Positions 18,871 through 29,074 of a stretch of 64,000 nucleotides of DNA are shown here, one piece after another (position 1 is the first letter of the stretch; every line of letters begins with the position of its first letter). Origin of the DNA: Porphyridium purpureum (taxonomy: Eukaryota > Rhodophyta > Bangiophyceae > Porphyridiales > Porphyridiaceae); assembly GCA_008690995.1 (NCBI GenBank), contig VRMN01000009.1, positions 620,001-684,000 on the forward strand, in the 5' to 3' direction. The position numbers and the translations under genes were made by a program. The notes under the pieces are model-generated. The model saw nothing but the letters and a program-made list of their open reading frames with translations. It was not told the origin of the DNA and made no database searches.

Positions 18871-20549
18871 TTAACCGGTTAATCCGGTTAATCCGGTTTA
18901 TCCGAATCATTTCTTATCAGCTCACCACGTCAGAATCACGTGTTCACAGTACACCCTCCAATCTGCGGAACTTTTGACTGTACCATAGATGAAGTACAGT
19001 GGTGATGACGGTGGGTGTACAGCGTGTGGCGAAGCGCTGCGCTCTGGGGAGGTGAGCGCGAGGAAGCTTTGCGGGACATGTGTTAATGGGCGCCGTGTCC
19101 CGCGCGCGCGGTGATGATTGCATGTCGCAGCGTCGCCCGTGACTGTCAACATGCCCGGAGCGTTCGGATGTCCAGCATTCTGAGTTGTTTGACTCGGCTT
19201 AGTTACGCATGCAGAGACTGAGGAAAGTGCTCGCGCCTCTGGAGTATTTTACCATGGCGTCAAAAGTACGCTGCGTGGCGAAGGAGGCTCGATGGGATGG
19301 CTCGGACATTGTCTTCCAACAGGTGGTTAACAGTGTTCCGGTCCAAGAGACGCTCGAGCGGTGAATCTGGGCGTAATTTTTACCCGAATGCTTGCATGCG
19401 AGAATGCGCGCCGCTCTGGCCAGGCAGCGTGCTTGAGCGCAAAGAGATAGCGGCGTTGCGGTTACCGCAACGAAGATGGTGTTTTAGGGCGTGAGTATCG
19501 GACAGACAATGCGCTGTCCGTGTGATGAGCAGCATGCGAACATGGCGCAGTCAAGTGAGCCGCAGGTAGGTATGGCATTGTCGAATGAGCGCCTCGCGGC
19601 AAATTAAGAGCCAGGTGAGGAGAGACATGGCCGGAGGTGCTGGCAAGGCAACCAGGTGAGCCGTGCGATGATGTTTGATAGACAGCATATCATGCATTAC
19701 CTACATGCAGGTGTCCAAGCGAAATACCTGTTCGGGTGGGAGCAGGTTCAGGCTTTGGCTTCCAACCTTGATCGAAAACCAAGTGAAAACCGTGGTCGTG
19801 TGTTTAAAGCATTCCGAAGGAGCAGGGCCCCTGTCGGTCGCCGACCGCGGTAGAAACTGAGGTAGCAGTGTCGGCCACGCGCTGTACAAGCAAGAAGGGA
19901 GCAAGGATTGAGAGTGACGGCGAGTCTACATGGTTTGGTGTTTAGGTAGGAGTCTTTAAGATTCATTTCGCGCGGAAGTTCGGTACTAGGCACAAATAGA
20001 TACGAAAACAGGTCCATGCACATGACGACGGGCGTGACATTCTTTCGCCTAATTTTTGCTCACGGCAACAAGACTAAATGAGCTTGTTTTTCTCACGAAC
20101 ACCGGTGTGCAATTTTTCCTGTGTCTGAACTCTGGAGCGTTCAGCCACAAATCTCGGCGACGCCAAGATTTATATTTGCTGCTTCGATGAATGTCGTGCG
20201 GTCACAGAACGCCACGGTAACGGTGCCAGGAGGATTTTTTTTTGCGCAACTGTGGAGCGCTGGACGTCTTGGTGCCCAGCTCGGGGGAGCACAGCCCTCA
20301 CGCGAAAACCGTTCGAGCGCGTCTCAGGAAACCGCCGACTTTGAATACGGATCGGGCATTCGCTACAATATATAGACGCTAGAGCGATTCCGAGTCTGCC
20401 AGGCTCCAGTCCGCCACCTGTTCGGCTGACTCTTTTGGACGGCACTCGGGCTTGGCAAGTCACCTGCCGAGAGCTCCTTTGCTAGACGAGTTCGGGCGCG
20501 CGGACGAGACGACGCGCCACGAGTTGGACCCAACAGAAACAAAGACCGC
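18527..20549. promoter_or_regulatory. Large divergent intergenic region
   Basis: About 2 kb between paralogue A and the membrane-protein gene. It contains a TTAACCGGTTAATCCGG-type tandem element (18871-18900), a CAGTAC at 18947, CTGTAC at 18978 and GTACAG at 18994. From 19200 to 20540 I see nothing recognisable apart from AT-richer stretches. A tatatag TATA-like site lies at 20370, 180 bp before the next ATG. Confidence 0.4.
18989..19114 (+). CDS. Possible tiny double-CxxC protein or first exon
   Basis: A 41-codon frame from an ATG six bases after a CTGTAC motif. It contains two CxxC pairs (C10-C13 and C28-C31) separated by 14 residues, the spacing of a small zinc ribbon or treble clef. A good donor-like GTGAGC occurs inside (after GGGGAG), so it may be a first exon instead of a complete gene. 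No family is recognised, and the frame could be chance. Confidence 0.25.
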   Translation: MKYSGDDGGCTACGEALRSGEVSARKLCGTCVNGRRVPRAR

Positions 20550-23114
20550 ATGGCAGTCTGGAATTTGTTGATATCGATGGTGGCAGGCGCGGCGCTCGCT
20601 GTCGCGCTCGCCGTGATTTACCTTTGTGCAGTTTCGGGCGACCTAAAGCTTGCGTTGCGGCGCGATGCGTCCATACTTTTGCTTCGGGATCTGCTCAATG
20701 CGAACACGGAAGGTGCGAAATCCGCATTAGAGCAGCAGGCACAACAAGCCGCAGCGACAGGGTCCACCGGCCGTGCATTTGTAGTCGAGCGAGTGCGAGC
20801 ATACGAGGGACCACGCGGGGTCAAAAATGGTGGATATGGCTTCGAAAAGATGACGGACCAGCCGCAGGCGTACGAATTTCCGAGGGGTAGGAGACGGAGC
20901 AAGTGGCTAATCGTCATCGAAATGGAACACCCCGACGTGCTTTTGCAACAGCTCGATGCGCTTTGTGCTGGCGCATGGGGCATACTTCTCGCCCTAAATG
21001 CAAAAGACGCAGCGCGTTGGCGGGACCAAGCACAAGTTAGCTCTGAGCGCTTTCGTGATGTCAAGCTTGTGGACGAGGTCGAGCTGGACACGCTGCCATT
21101 CGAAACTCTTCGCGGAAGGAAGACGATGTGGAATACGAATGCGGCTTTTCGAAAGAATGTTGCGTATTTAACGTCCATCTGGCAAGGCGCGCAATGGATT
21201 CTGGAATCACACACCGGCGTGCACACGATGGTCGGCTTGATAGATGATCTTTTGACTGCATTCCACAACAGCTCAGCTGCAAATTTTGACGGACGATGCA
21301 GCAGCGTCGCCTTTGATACCGAATCCGACTCTGACCGGGGATCCCCGAGGATGACGCTCGTGAATCCGTACCGAGATCTGGGCCTCTTTTTGAACACGTC
21401 GGTAGATGCGTCCAAGTGGCCGCTCGGGTACCCCTTGGATGCCATTTTGCGAGCACGACCAACGTTGCTGAGGACAGATGCAGAAAGCGCGCACGCCGAG
21501 TGCTTGGAGAATGTAGCGATCTTGCATTCGCTTGAAAGTGGAGACGCAGACACGGATTCCTTTTATCAGGCCACGGTGCCAGCTTTCAAGAAAGCGAGCA
21601 GGCTCGCCCAAAGTCAGCGGGTCGGCTTGGACCTTGTCAAGCTCGGTGGCGCAAAATCACACAAAGTCATGAGCGTGTATGGTGCTATTGGTTCACTGCA
21701 CCGGGTCGCAGTTTCAGCGCCCCTCGCCTTTGTGCCTGTTAGCCCGATGCACTCTCCAGATATCCTCCGGTCTTTTTTCGCCCAGCGCGTCTTGTGGATG
21801 ACACCTTGGCGCACGGCGTTTTCGACTCCGTTCATGGCTCGGAATGCATCTAGCCCGGTTGCCGTGGCCATGAACGATTCCGAATTTGACCGGCACCTGC
21901 GGTCGAGTGCCATACTCTCGGCACTGGACCGATGGGCATGCGGACACGGGACAACGATCGCATGCATGGAGCAATTGTACATTGATATGTACGAGCATGA
22001 TGTGCTGAGGTTGGAGGACGTGCAAGTCATGCGGTCCTTTTTGTTTGATCTTTCCAGGTTATTGAATGATCATCCAGCTAACACGGCAGTCTCTCTTGAT
22101 AGTCACACAGAGCACAACCGATCCGCAGCACAAAACGATGAGTCCGTGGCGATTTGCCTGAGCGGGACGACACGCTCGTTGATACGCACAGCCCCGAGTC
22201 TGCTGCGCAACTTGATCTTGACGATTCCAGCGAAGTATTGCGTGTATCCTGTACCAGTCCCGCTCGGCTCTGCATTCTTTCTGGATTTTAGTTTTGGGAT
22301 CATTGGCACGGCGTGCGAGATCGTCGCTGCTCCAGACCGAGACTATGCTGCCGACATGCTGCACTTCAAGCAGGAGTACTCAGAATATCCATGGGGCGCG
22401 TGCTGGCGTTCTACTCAAGCGAATGACTCGCGATGCTACAAACGTGCACTGGGTGACCTCAACACGTTTGGGCCCGTGACGCACGGCAGTTCCCTTGCGC
22501 AGACGTATGGCGTTCACGTGTGCGAGACTGTACTGAAGGCACACGAGGCTGAAAGCTCCCATCAGTTTGATCGAGTGGTGCTGACCCGGCCGGATATGTT
22601 CTGGGGCCTGCCGCACGCGCAGCTTGACGGCATGGATATCCAAGCGGTGCATATTCCGGAAGGCACAGACTTTACAGGATTGAATGATCGACACTTTATT
22701 TTCAATCGCGAGCATTTCAGGGCGTTTGCTGGAATCTACCCGACCATGCTAGCAGGCCAGAGCACAGGACGCATGGTATTTGGCCTTATGATGCCGACGT
22801 CTGGATGCTACAACCGTGAGAAGGCAGTCAAGAACTGGCTCGTGCAGTACTTGCACATTCGCGTGAATCGCTTCGTCGCGTATTATGCGATTGCGTGCAA
22901 CCCAGTGCTTTTTGAAGACGCTTCGTTTACTGACCTTGTGCGGCGCGAATTCCGCAAGCCGCAGTGCACGTCCGACGAGCTGCGCCAAGCTGTACACAAA
23001 CGCGTCTGGCGTGATGATCCTCTCTGGGAGAATGCGGCAGTTGGTCCCATACGCTTCCGCAAGTGGCTCGAGGCGGACCGGCTCGCGGCGGTGTACATGG
23101 ACCGAATGAAGTAA
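20550..23114 (+). CDS. Type II membrane protein, possible Golgi glycosyltransferase
   Basis: An 854-residue protein. One hydrophobic anchor near the N-terminus (about 5-28, LLISMVAGAALAVALAVIY) is followed by a long lumenal part. The C-terminal third (from about 530) begins with AICLSGTTRSL and contains FDRVVLTRPDMFW, HIPEGTDFTGLNDRHFIFN and the cysteines C-W-R and SGCYNREKA. The SGxxRS opening and the RPD-x-x-W block resemble an uncharacterised family of GT-A-like transferases in algae and plants. The Asp of RPD could be metal-linked, but this is inference. Red algae of this type secrete large sulfated polysaccharides, so many Golgi transferases are expected. Confidence 0.75.
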   Translation: MAVWNLLISMVAGAALAVALAVIYLCAVSGDLKLALRRDASILLLRDLLNANTEGAKSALEQQAQQAAATGSTGRAFVVERVRAYEGPRGVKNGGYGFEKMTDQPQAYEFPRGRRRSKWLIVIEMEHPDVLLQQLDALCAGAWGILLALNAKDAARWRDQAQVSSERFRDVKLVDEVELDTLPFETLRGRKTMWNTNAAFRKNVAYLTSIWQGAQWILESHTGVHTMVGLIDDLLTAFHNSSAANFDGRCSSVAFDTESDSDRGSPRMTLVNPYRDLGLFLNTSVDASKWPLGYPLDAILRARPTLLRTDAESAHAECLENVAILHSLESGDADTDSFYQATVPAFKKASRLAQSQRVGLDLVKLGGAKSHKVMSVYGAIGSLHRVAVSAPLAFVPVSPMHSPDILRSFFAQRVLWMTPWRTAFSTPFMARNASSPVAVAMNDSEFDRHLRSSAILSALDRWACGHGTTIACMEQLYIDMYEHDVLRLEDVQVMRSFLFDLSRLLNDHPANTAVSLDSHTEHNRSAAQNDESVAICLSGTTRSLIRTAPSLLRNLILTIPAKYCVYPVPVPLGSAFFLDFSFGIIGTACEIVAAPDRDYAADMLHFKQEYSEYPWGACWRSTQANDSRCYKRALGDLNTFGPVTHGSSLAQTYGVHVCETVLKAHEAESSHQFDRVVLTRPDMFWGLPHAQLDGMDIQAVHIPEGTDFTGLNDRHFIFNREHFRAFAGIYPTMLAGQSTGRMVFGLMMPTSGCYNREKAVKNWLVQYLHIRVNRFVAYYAIACNPVLFEDASFTDLVRREFRKPQCTSDELRQAVHKRVWRDDPLWENAAVGPIRFRKWLEADRLAAVYMDRMK

Positions 23115-23212
23115 AATTCAATCTGTTTCGATTTGCCTTTCCGGCTCCGTCGCGTTCGATTGCTGAGCAAGTTCCTCCTGGCCTCACGACGACCCATGGC
23201 TCAATGTCCCTG

Positions 23213-23611
23213 CTAATGCCCCGCGGGTGCGGTGGATCCGCTTCCCGAACTCGGAATGAACCTTGACGCGGGTATGTTCTGGAAAAATGGGCGGTACACA
23301 TTGGCGCCGCGCTCAGGGTGCATGGGCAGAATGCCGGCAAAGCCAAGGACATGATTCACCTGATTCGTACATGTGACGCCCATGGCGAGCCAGTATTTGA
23401 TTCTGTCGACGTTGAGCATCACACGCTTGGTATTGGACGCCTTGTGCTCCGCGCCCAGCGGCTCTGGAATGAAGTGGCCGAGCACTTCGAGGACCTTGCC
23501 CGTGTCGCGCCGCCAGTGCGCCTGCGACACCACCAACTTGAGCACGCGCATCGTGCGGCCGCGTGTGCTTCCGCCGGGCTGAAGCCGCAACCTCAACCTG
23601 CCGCTGCCCAT
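23213..23611 (-). CDS. MRPS16: Mitochondrial (or plastid-targeted) ribosomal protein bS16
   Basis: A 132-residue protein. The pattern GSGRLRLRLQPGG..MRVLKLVVSQ, then GKVLEVLGHFIP, then VMLNVDRIKYWLAMGVTCT and VNHVLGFAGILP matches bacterial S16 throughout, including the RIKYWL core. Residues 102-132 are a Ser/Gly-rich tail. The ATG at 23611 starts right at the family N-terminus, so any import signal would be internal. Mitochondrial bS16 often lacks a cleaved presequence. Red-algal plastid genomes usually encode their own rps16, which favours a mitochondrial role. Confidence 0.85.
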   Translation of the reverse strand: MGSGRLRLRLQPGGSTRGRTMRVLKLVVSQAHWRRDTGKVLEVLGHFIPEPLGAEHKASNTKRVMLNVDRIKYWLAMGVTCTNQVNHVLGFAGILPMHPERGANVYRPFFQNIPASRFIPSSGSGSTAPAGH

Positions 23612-23829
23612 CTCCGCTGCAACAAACAGTCCACACCCGCGCGTTCCCGCGACCGCGACCGCCTCCGTCCTCCACAGATGGACCAGGACACACAAAGGGA
23701 AAAAAAAAAGGAAAGAAAGAAAAGGGAAAGACGTGCTGCCAACTGTACTTTTTCATATTAAAATACCCCATTCTGATGATTTTTTGCCAAGTCGGGCGCG
23801 AGCAGACGAAAACTTTGACCACCTGGTGT

Positions 23830-24957
23830 TCAGAGCTCGCCTGATGCGGTGATCTTGACGGGGGATAGCGGCTTGTTCTGCTTGCCCACGGGGTTCTCCT
23901 CGATCTTGCGCAGCACGTCCATGCCCTCAAGCACGCGCCCAAACACCACGTGCTTCCCATCCAACCACGGCGTGTCAACAAACGTGATGAAGAACTGGCT
24001 GCCGTTCGTGTTCTTGCCCGAGTTGGCCATGCTCAGGATTCCGCTGCCCTTGTGGTGGAAAAGAAACGCCTCGTCCGCAAACTTTTTGCCGTAGATGCTC
24101 TTTCCGCCGGTGCCATTTCCAGCCGTAAAGTCTCCGCCCTGCGCCATAAAGTTCTTGATCACGCGGTGGAACGAGCTGCCCTGGAAGCCGAAACCCGGCT
24201 CGCCAGTCGATAGCGCGCGAAAGTTCTCCGCCGTTTTCGGCAGGTCCTGGCCAAACAGTCCGATGACGATGCGGCCCGCCTTGGCATCACCAATGCTGAT
24301 GTCAAAGTAAACCTTTGACGTGACCTTGGCCTCGCTCGGGTCGCGCATTGGGCCGCGAGGCTGTGTTGCGTCAGGAGCCCCAGATCCGTCTCCGCCGTCT
24401 GCGGCTTTCGCCTTGGTGTTCTGTTTGTCGGTGGAAAAATCCACGCTGCCGAGAATAAACAGCGTTATGGCCACCAGCGACGCGCCCAGGACCACCCGCC
24501 TCGTCGAGCTCGAGCTCAGACGGTTCAAATGGTTGTCCACCATACCGGCGTCGTTCTGCGTCGCCGGGATCTCCTCTCTCGATTCCTGCTGGTCGCGAAG
24601 CGCTGATCCGGACTCTTCAGAGCTACTCGTCCCCGAGCGCAACAACTCGCCCACCGAGTCACCTTTCTCTCCTGCGTCGCTATCAACCGGGCTTCCCCGC
24701 ATCACCACCGCACGCTTGCTCCAGAGCGGGCGTCCACCCGTTCCCACCCTCGTCGAAAGGGATGCACGCACACCAGCCGACGCAGCCGCCGCCGATCCAA
24801 CCGCGATCGTGTTACGCAGAGCGCGCGTCGATTGACCCGCTGTCCACCGCACAACGCCGCACTGCAGTTGGCACACCTGTCGCGGCGAGCCTCTGAGCGG
24901 CGAACACAAAGGCTGGCTTGCGCTGGCGCTAGGAACCAAGAAACACAAAGCGCTCAT
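23830..24957 (-). CDS. Membrane-anchored cyclophilin (peptidyl-prolyl isomerase)
   Basis: 375 residues from the ATG at 24957. Cyclophilin domain 213-375: [34 protein letters not shown] (catalytic Arg), [29 protein letters not shown] and [12 protein letters not shown]. All substrate-pocket residues that I can place look intact. The N-terminal 150 residues are Ser/Ala/Arg-rich like an organelle transit sequence. A hydrophobic segment preceded by RR follows ([20 protein letters not shown], 151-170), with AKA at 183-185. This could be a thylakoid twin-Arg signal or a simple membrane anchor; the distance from the N-terminus is long for Tat. The family helps fold secreted or lumenal proteins. Confidence 0.9.
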   Translation of the reverse strand: MSALCFLVPSASASQPLCSPLRGSPRQVCQLQCGVVRWTAGQSTRALRNTIAVGSAAAASAGVRASLSTRVGTGGRPLWSKRAVVMRGSPVDSDAGEKGDSVGELLRSGTSSSEESGSALRDQQESREEIPATQNDAGMVDNHLNRLSSSSTRRVVLGASLVAITLFILGSVDFSTDKQNTKAKAADGGDGSGAPDATQPRGPMRDPSEAKVTSKVYFDISIGDAKAGRIVIGLFGQDLPKTAENFRALSTGEPGFGFQGSSFHRVIKNFMAQGGDFTAGNGTGGKSIYGKKFADEAFLFHHKGSGILSMANSGKNTNGSQFFITFVDTPWLDGKHVVFGRVLEGMDVLRKIEENPVGKQNKPLSPVKITASGEL

Positions 24958-25071
24958 CACCAATCCTCCCGCGGGAACGTTCGTCCCGACTCCTTTGGGC
25001 GAAGTGTTGGTAAGGCTTGTCAAGCGTTTGTCGACAAGTGGATAGCCGGACGCGAGTGCCAGGGCGTCGTC

Positions 25072-25359
25072 ATGGTGTATTACGCAAAGGGCAGGAGCAA
25101 ACTGACGTTGCGGCACAAGCTCGAGCGAGGAGTGGCAGTGGTATGCGGGCTGGCCACCGTAATGCACTTTCAATGGTCGTGGGCGTACGCCAAGGAGCAA
25201 CGCAGGCTGCACGGTGAGGATCCGGTTGAGCTCCAGACCGTGATGGAACGCCTCGGGATTCGCGGCCAGCAAGAAAATCGTGAGGCAGACTCTTCGGGAC
25301 CATCCTCAACCGCCAACTCGGCGAACGCCACAGTCGCAGCAGCCGTGACGACCAAGTAA
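25072..25359 (+). CDS. Small single-TM protein, hypothetical
   Basis: A 95-residue frame. The basic N-terminus [20 protein letters not shown] is followed by one hydrophobic helix ([19 protein letters not shown], about 21-40), a charged stretch and an Ala/Ser/Thr tail. It diverges from the cyclophilin gene, with 114 bp between the two ATGs. Size and layout are like small mitochondrial inner-membrane accessory subunits, but no family is recognised. Confidence 0.5.
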   Translation: MVYYAKGRSKLTLRHKLERGVAVVCGLATVMHFQWSWAYAKEQRRLHGEDPVELQTVMERLGIRGQQENREADSSGPSSTANSANATVAAAVTTK

Positions 25360-25519
25360 AGCAGTTCGACGCAGTGAATGAAAACGGCTCATAGGTAACG
25401 CCGGCGTGGTGCAAGACGCACATGTTGGTAGACACAGGTTTTTAAGTTTTGTACACGACTCGCATTTGGGTTATACAACGCCGCTGGAGCAACTTTTCCG
25501 CTGCTGCGATGTACTGGCT

Positions 25520-27550
25520 TTACGCAATGAATGACGCGGACGCACCACGGACGCCGTCAAAAATGAACGTGTTGTTCAGCGGCTGAAACTGGCCCGTCAA
25601 AAGCTTGACTGCCTCTTGCGCAGCAACACCGCCAACGACGGACGCAACCGTATGCAGTTCGGCGGCACCACAACGCACGAATTCCTTGATCAGGTTACCA
25701 TCTAGCGCAACGCCTTGCGGGGAGAGCGCCATCTGGGCAGCTACACTCTGCGCCACACCACGGAACAACGCGCAGTCCTCCTCCACGAGCTGCTCTGAGA
25801 AAAATGCGACCTGCTGGTCATCGCTCGCGTCCACTGGCAGCGCACGCAGCGGCGGCTGCCCTGGGAACCGACCCTGCAATTCGTGGAACGCATCGGCCGC
25901 AAACAGCAAGGCACACACGGCAAACTCAACACCATCATCCTTTTCGCCGCCCGTGCCGCCGCCGCTATTGTTGCTTTGGGCGACAAGCTCTGAATCCTCA
26001 GGATGGCGACCGTACCGCGTGTCGTCTGGCGCGCGGGTGCGTGTTGCGCGAAAGCCACGTAAAGACTTGCACAAATATGCAACATGCTGCTCGGCGTCCG
26101 GTTCGACAAGCAACCTTTCGCGGGCGGACGCTGGCAATAACCGCATCCGCGAACAACGTGCGCTGTCCTTGATCTGTTGCTGGCGCATCAAAGCTGTCAT
26201 GCGCTCGACATCAAGGCGCGCACGCGCGTGAAAGATGCGCTGCAATGCCACGTACGACTCGGTGTCGCTGACCATGTCCGGGAGCGCCGCCGTGACTGGC
26301 ACATCACCGAACTGATCCACAAAGGCGCGCACGCAACGCAAAAATAGCCAGTAGTGCGCGCGCGATCGCATGCGATGCATCGCCGCCTCAGGCGGTTGCG
26401 AATGAATGTTCTTCAAACCAGACACGTCCCTGCCAGTACCAGATCCGGAACCCCCGCACACTTCTTGCTCCTCGCCACAGATGCCACACATGTGCTCCGC
26501 GTCAGCCACCAATGGCGCGAGTCCATGCTGCAGTTCGCCGGGCCGCACGTCGCAAATGAGGCGTAGCTTCCTCATTGCCTCGTCAAAGTTTTCCTCGTCG
26601 CACTGCGGAGACTTGCGCCAACCGTCCAGAATTTGCTGCAGCTCGGTCCTGTGCTTGCGTAAATTTGGGAAGGCATGGTGGTCCTCGCCGCCGTTGTGCT
26701 TTTCGCGCCACTCGTGCAAAGCCTTGCTGAGGATTACCGGGTATGGCACGAGTCGCGTGGCTGCCGAGTCCAGCGCGGCGAAATCAAAGCTGTCATAAAA
26801 CGCATGCAACTCTGGCCATAGTTCGGGACTCGCACTACCGGTCACGCTAGCGTCCAGCGGCTGGCGCGCATCCGCGCCTTCGCCGCCACCGCCCGAATAC
26901 GTGAGGATCTCGCGGTCAATTACGCGCACCATACCATAGTGCCCATAGCTCCGGCACCACACCAGCGGAACTCGCGCTGACCAGCACGCCGCGGCAAGCC
27001 GTCTGAGCGGCGCACGCTCGCTGAATGGCATTTGTGCAACGACCAGAACGGAGAACTGCGCGACCCACATTTCGACGCCGCTCTTTCCTCGCTCGTTGTC
27101 GGCGTCCAGCTTTTCAAGCAACTCGTCCAGCGATATGTGCTCAGCCGTACAGACGACTGCATCATTCAGCTCCTGCAGCCAATGTGCGACAGCCACCGCG
27201 CGCGGCCGGCCATGGCGCACGTCATCTTCCGTCACAAAAAAGTTGCTGCCCAAGTCGCGCGCCGCACAGATCTGCGTCGTATCAGCGTCGGCCGTTGAGT
27301 GCGTGGCGCCTGTGTGTGAGGCATCTGTCGCGCCATAGCAGCCATGACTCCGGAGTCCGCACGACGGACTCTGCGTATCCATGACCTGCACAGCACCCAC
27401 GCCCGGAAGCACGAGGTTCTTTATTGTCTCGGTGCCCGTCGCACTCGACCCAATGAGGCAAATGCGCGCCCTCTCTACGAGTTCCTGCCCGCGCTCACCC
27501 CACACGCGCAGCTGTCGGTCATACCGCCCGGCCGAAGATGGCTGCGCCAT
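25520..27550 (-). CDS. NAE1: NEDD8-activating enzyme E1 regulatory subunit (NAE1/APPBP1/AXR1/Ula1)
   Basis: 676 residues from the ATG at 27550 (MAQPSSAGRYDRQLRVWGE). The N-terminal ThiF-like fold has ARICLIGSSATGTETIKNLVLPGVG and the SNFFV..D..GRPRAVAVAHWLQELN block. The C-terminus carries the family ending HTVASVVGGVAAQEAVKLLTGQFQPLNNTFIFDG. As expected for the regulatory half, it lacks the catalytic Cys domain; the UBA3 partner is not in the window. The heterodimer activates NEDD8 for cullin modification. The size is above the usual 530-550 residues because of low-complexity insertions (poly-Gly/Asp stretches near 390-420 and 560-590). Confidence 0.95.
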   Translation of the reverse strand: MAQPSSAGRYDRQLRVWGERGQELVERARICLIGSSATGTETIKNLVLPGVGAVQVMDTQSPSCGLRSHGCYGATDASHTGATHSTADADTTQICAARDLGSNFFVTEDDVRHGRPRAVAVAHWLQELNDAVVCTAEHISLDELLEKLDADNERGKSGVEMWVAQFSVLVVAQMPFSERAPLRRLAAACWSARVPLVWCRSYGHYGMVRVIDREILTYSGGGGEGADARQPLDASVTGSASPELWPELHAFYDSFDFAALDSAATRLVPYPVILSKALHEWREKHNGGEDHHAFPNLRKHRTELQQILDGWRKSPQCDEENFDEAMRKLRLICDVRPGELQHGLAPLVADAEHMCGICGEEQEVCGGSGSGTGRDVSGLKNIHSQPPEAAMHRMRSRAHYWLFLRCVRAFVDQFGDVPVTAALPDMVSDTESYVALQRIFHARARLDVERMTALMRQQQIKDSARCSRMRLLPASARERLLVEPDAEQHVAYLCKSLRGFRATRTRAPDDTRYGRHPEDSELVAQSNNSGGGTGGEKDDGVEFAVCALLFAADAFHELQGRFPGQPPLRALPVDASDDQQVAFFSEQLVEEDCALFRGVAQSVAAQMALSPQGVALDGNLIKEFVRCGAAELHTVASVVGGVAAQEAVKLLTGQFQPLNNTFIFDGVRGASASFIA

Positions 27551-27865
27551 CTTGCTCCTCGTCTTCTCCTTCTCCTCCAAACACGCGGCGTCGCCGGACA
27601 CGGACTCATCACTCCCTCGCAGTTGGGACAAGAGTGTCTTTTTGTCTCGTTTCGGGTTTTACTGTGGGGAATGGGGGTGGGGCTTGGCCGGTCGGTTTGT
27701 TCCGGTAGCCATCGTTGGATGTGTGCGAGACTGAGACATGCGGCCATGAGAACCTGTTTACCCTCGACGTGCAGCGCGGTGTCTCCTTTCGCACATTCAT
27801 TGCGGCGAATAGGACTCACTATCGCGGTTGGCTTTCTGTGCTAAGCGTTCGCTGCACGGCGGCTC

Positions 27866-28159
27866 ATGACCGCATTGTTTAGCATGAGCAGTTCAACCGC
27901 CGCCACCTGCTGCCGCTCTTGCCGTGCGCCCATTCCGGGATTCGGTGATACCTTCGAGTGGCAATTATGTATCCGGGTCCAAGCCATTCACATGGGCACC
28001 GGAGCGAATGCGCAGCTGCGCGACATTCAGCTCGATCCTTTCGCGCAGACGCGCCTGCGAGGCCGGAGAATGGCATGCCGGTACGTGAAGAAGGTTGGAG
28101 TCTGTGCCGTCGACGATTCGATCTACATCATTGGGTTCGCGTGCAAAGCAGCCAGCTGA
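27866..28159 (+). CDS. Doubtful small reading frame
   Basis: 97 codons from an ATG, with a Cys cluster near the start (CCRSC) and no recognised family. A GGTACGTGAAG donor-like site inside it resembles the HPPK-DHPS donor, so a spliced product cannot be excluded. Coding status is unproven. Confidence 0.2.
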   Translation: MTALFSMSSSTAATCCRSCRAPIPGFGDTFEWQLCIRVQAIHMGTGANAQLRDIQLDPFAQTRLRGRRMACRYVKKVGVCAVDDSIYIIGFACKAAS

Positions 28160-28460
28160 AATACTGCTCCCGGCGAATGCAAACTATGCGCGTCCGCACT
28201 GAGCGACCTGCGCACTGTGGCACATCACGTGGGTGGGCGCACCTCGCACGAGCAGCACGATCACAGCGGCGTGCGTGAGCACATGCGCGGGTGGACAAAC
28301 GGGGGCATGCTTCATCACGATTCTGCTGCCAACCTTGCGCGCGCATTCTGGTCAGCGCCCGCAGCTCTCGCCACCTCCAAACCCCGCCTTTTGATCTCTG
28401 CGCGCGGCGCATGCGCCCACGCGAACATCCTGCGGCGATGCGTACGAGGTTTTCACGCAA

Positions 28461-28570
28461 CCACTGCACTCCACAGTACTCCACAGTACTCCACAGTACT
28501 CCACTGCACTCCACTGCACTCCACTGCACTCCACAGTACTCCACAGTACTCAGCGGTACTCCACAGTACT
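28461..28570. repeat. 10-bp tandem GTAC array (11 units)
   Basis: Eleven exact 10-bp units: CCACAGTACT six times, CCACTGCACT four times, CAGCGGTACT once. The two main unit types are interleaved. A CACTGTACCC follows at 28581. It belongs to the same motif class as the arrays near 46.7, 47.8, 53.1 and 62.2 kb. Confidence 0.9.
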
Positions 28571-29074
28571 CCTTGTAAGTCACTGTACCCAGAACTCCGA
28601 GCGGTACTTTTCTGTGTTTCCAGCCACCGCTGTGCGTGGAGGGCGTGCACCACCGATGCACGTTGGCGGCGCGCCACGTCATCGAGCTCTGTGCCGCTGG
28701 CGGCTTCCGCCGCGCGCTGCGACGTTGGTTGTGGAGAACGTTTGCGCGTGTTGGCGCTGAGGCTGACTGGCGCTCTGCGCTGCTGGCTGCGGCACGACGT
28801 GCGTTGGGTGGGTGCGCGCCGCCGCCGCCGCCGCCGCGTCGCGCGCGTCGCCGCGTGTCGTCTGCGCCGGCCAAGGCGGCATGACACACCGCACGCGCGA
28901 CGTCTGCGCGTCTTTGCGCGTCTCTGCGCGTCTCTGCGCGCGTGCGTCTGCGCGTGTAACTGGCTCTGCGCGCATGTCGCGTGGCGAAACGCCGCACCCG
29001 CCACGCAACGTGGAGCGCGCCGCTCCCCCGCAACACTGACTCACGCGGTGACTCGGAAGGCGCACAACCTGCCG

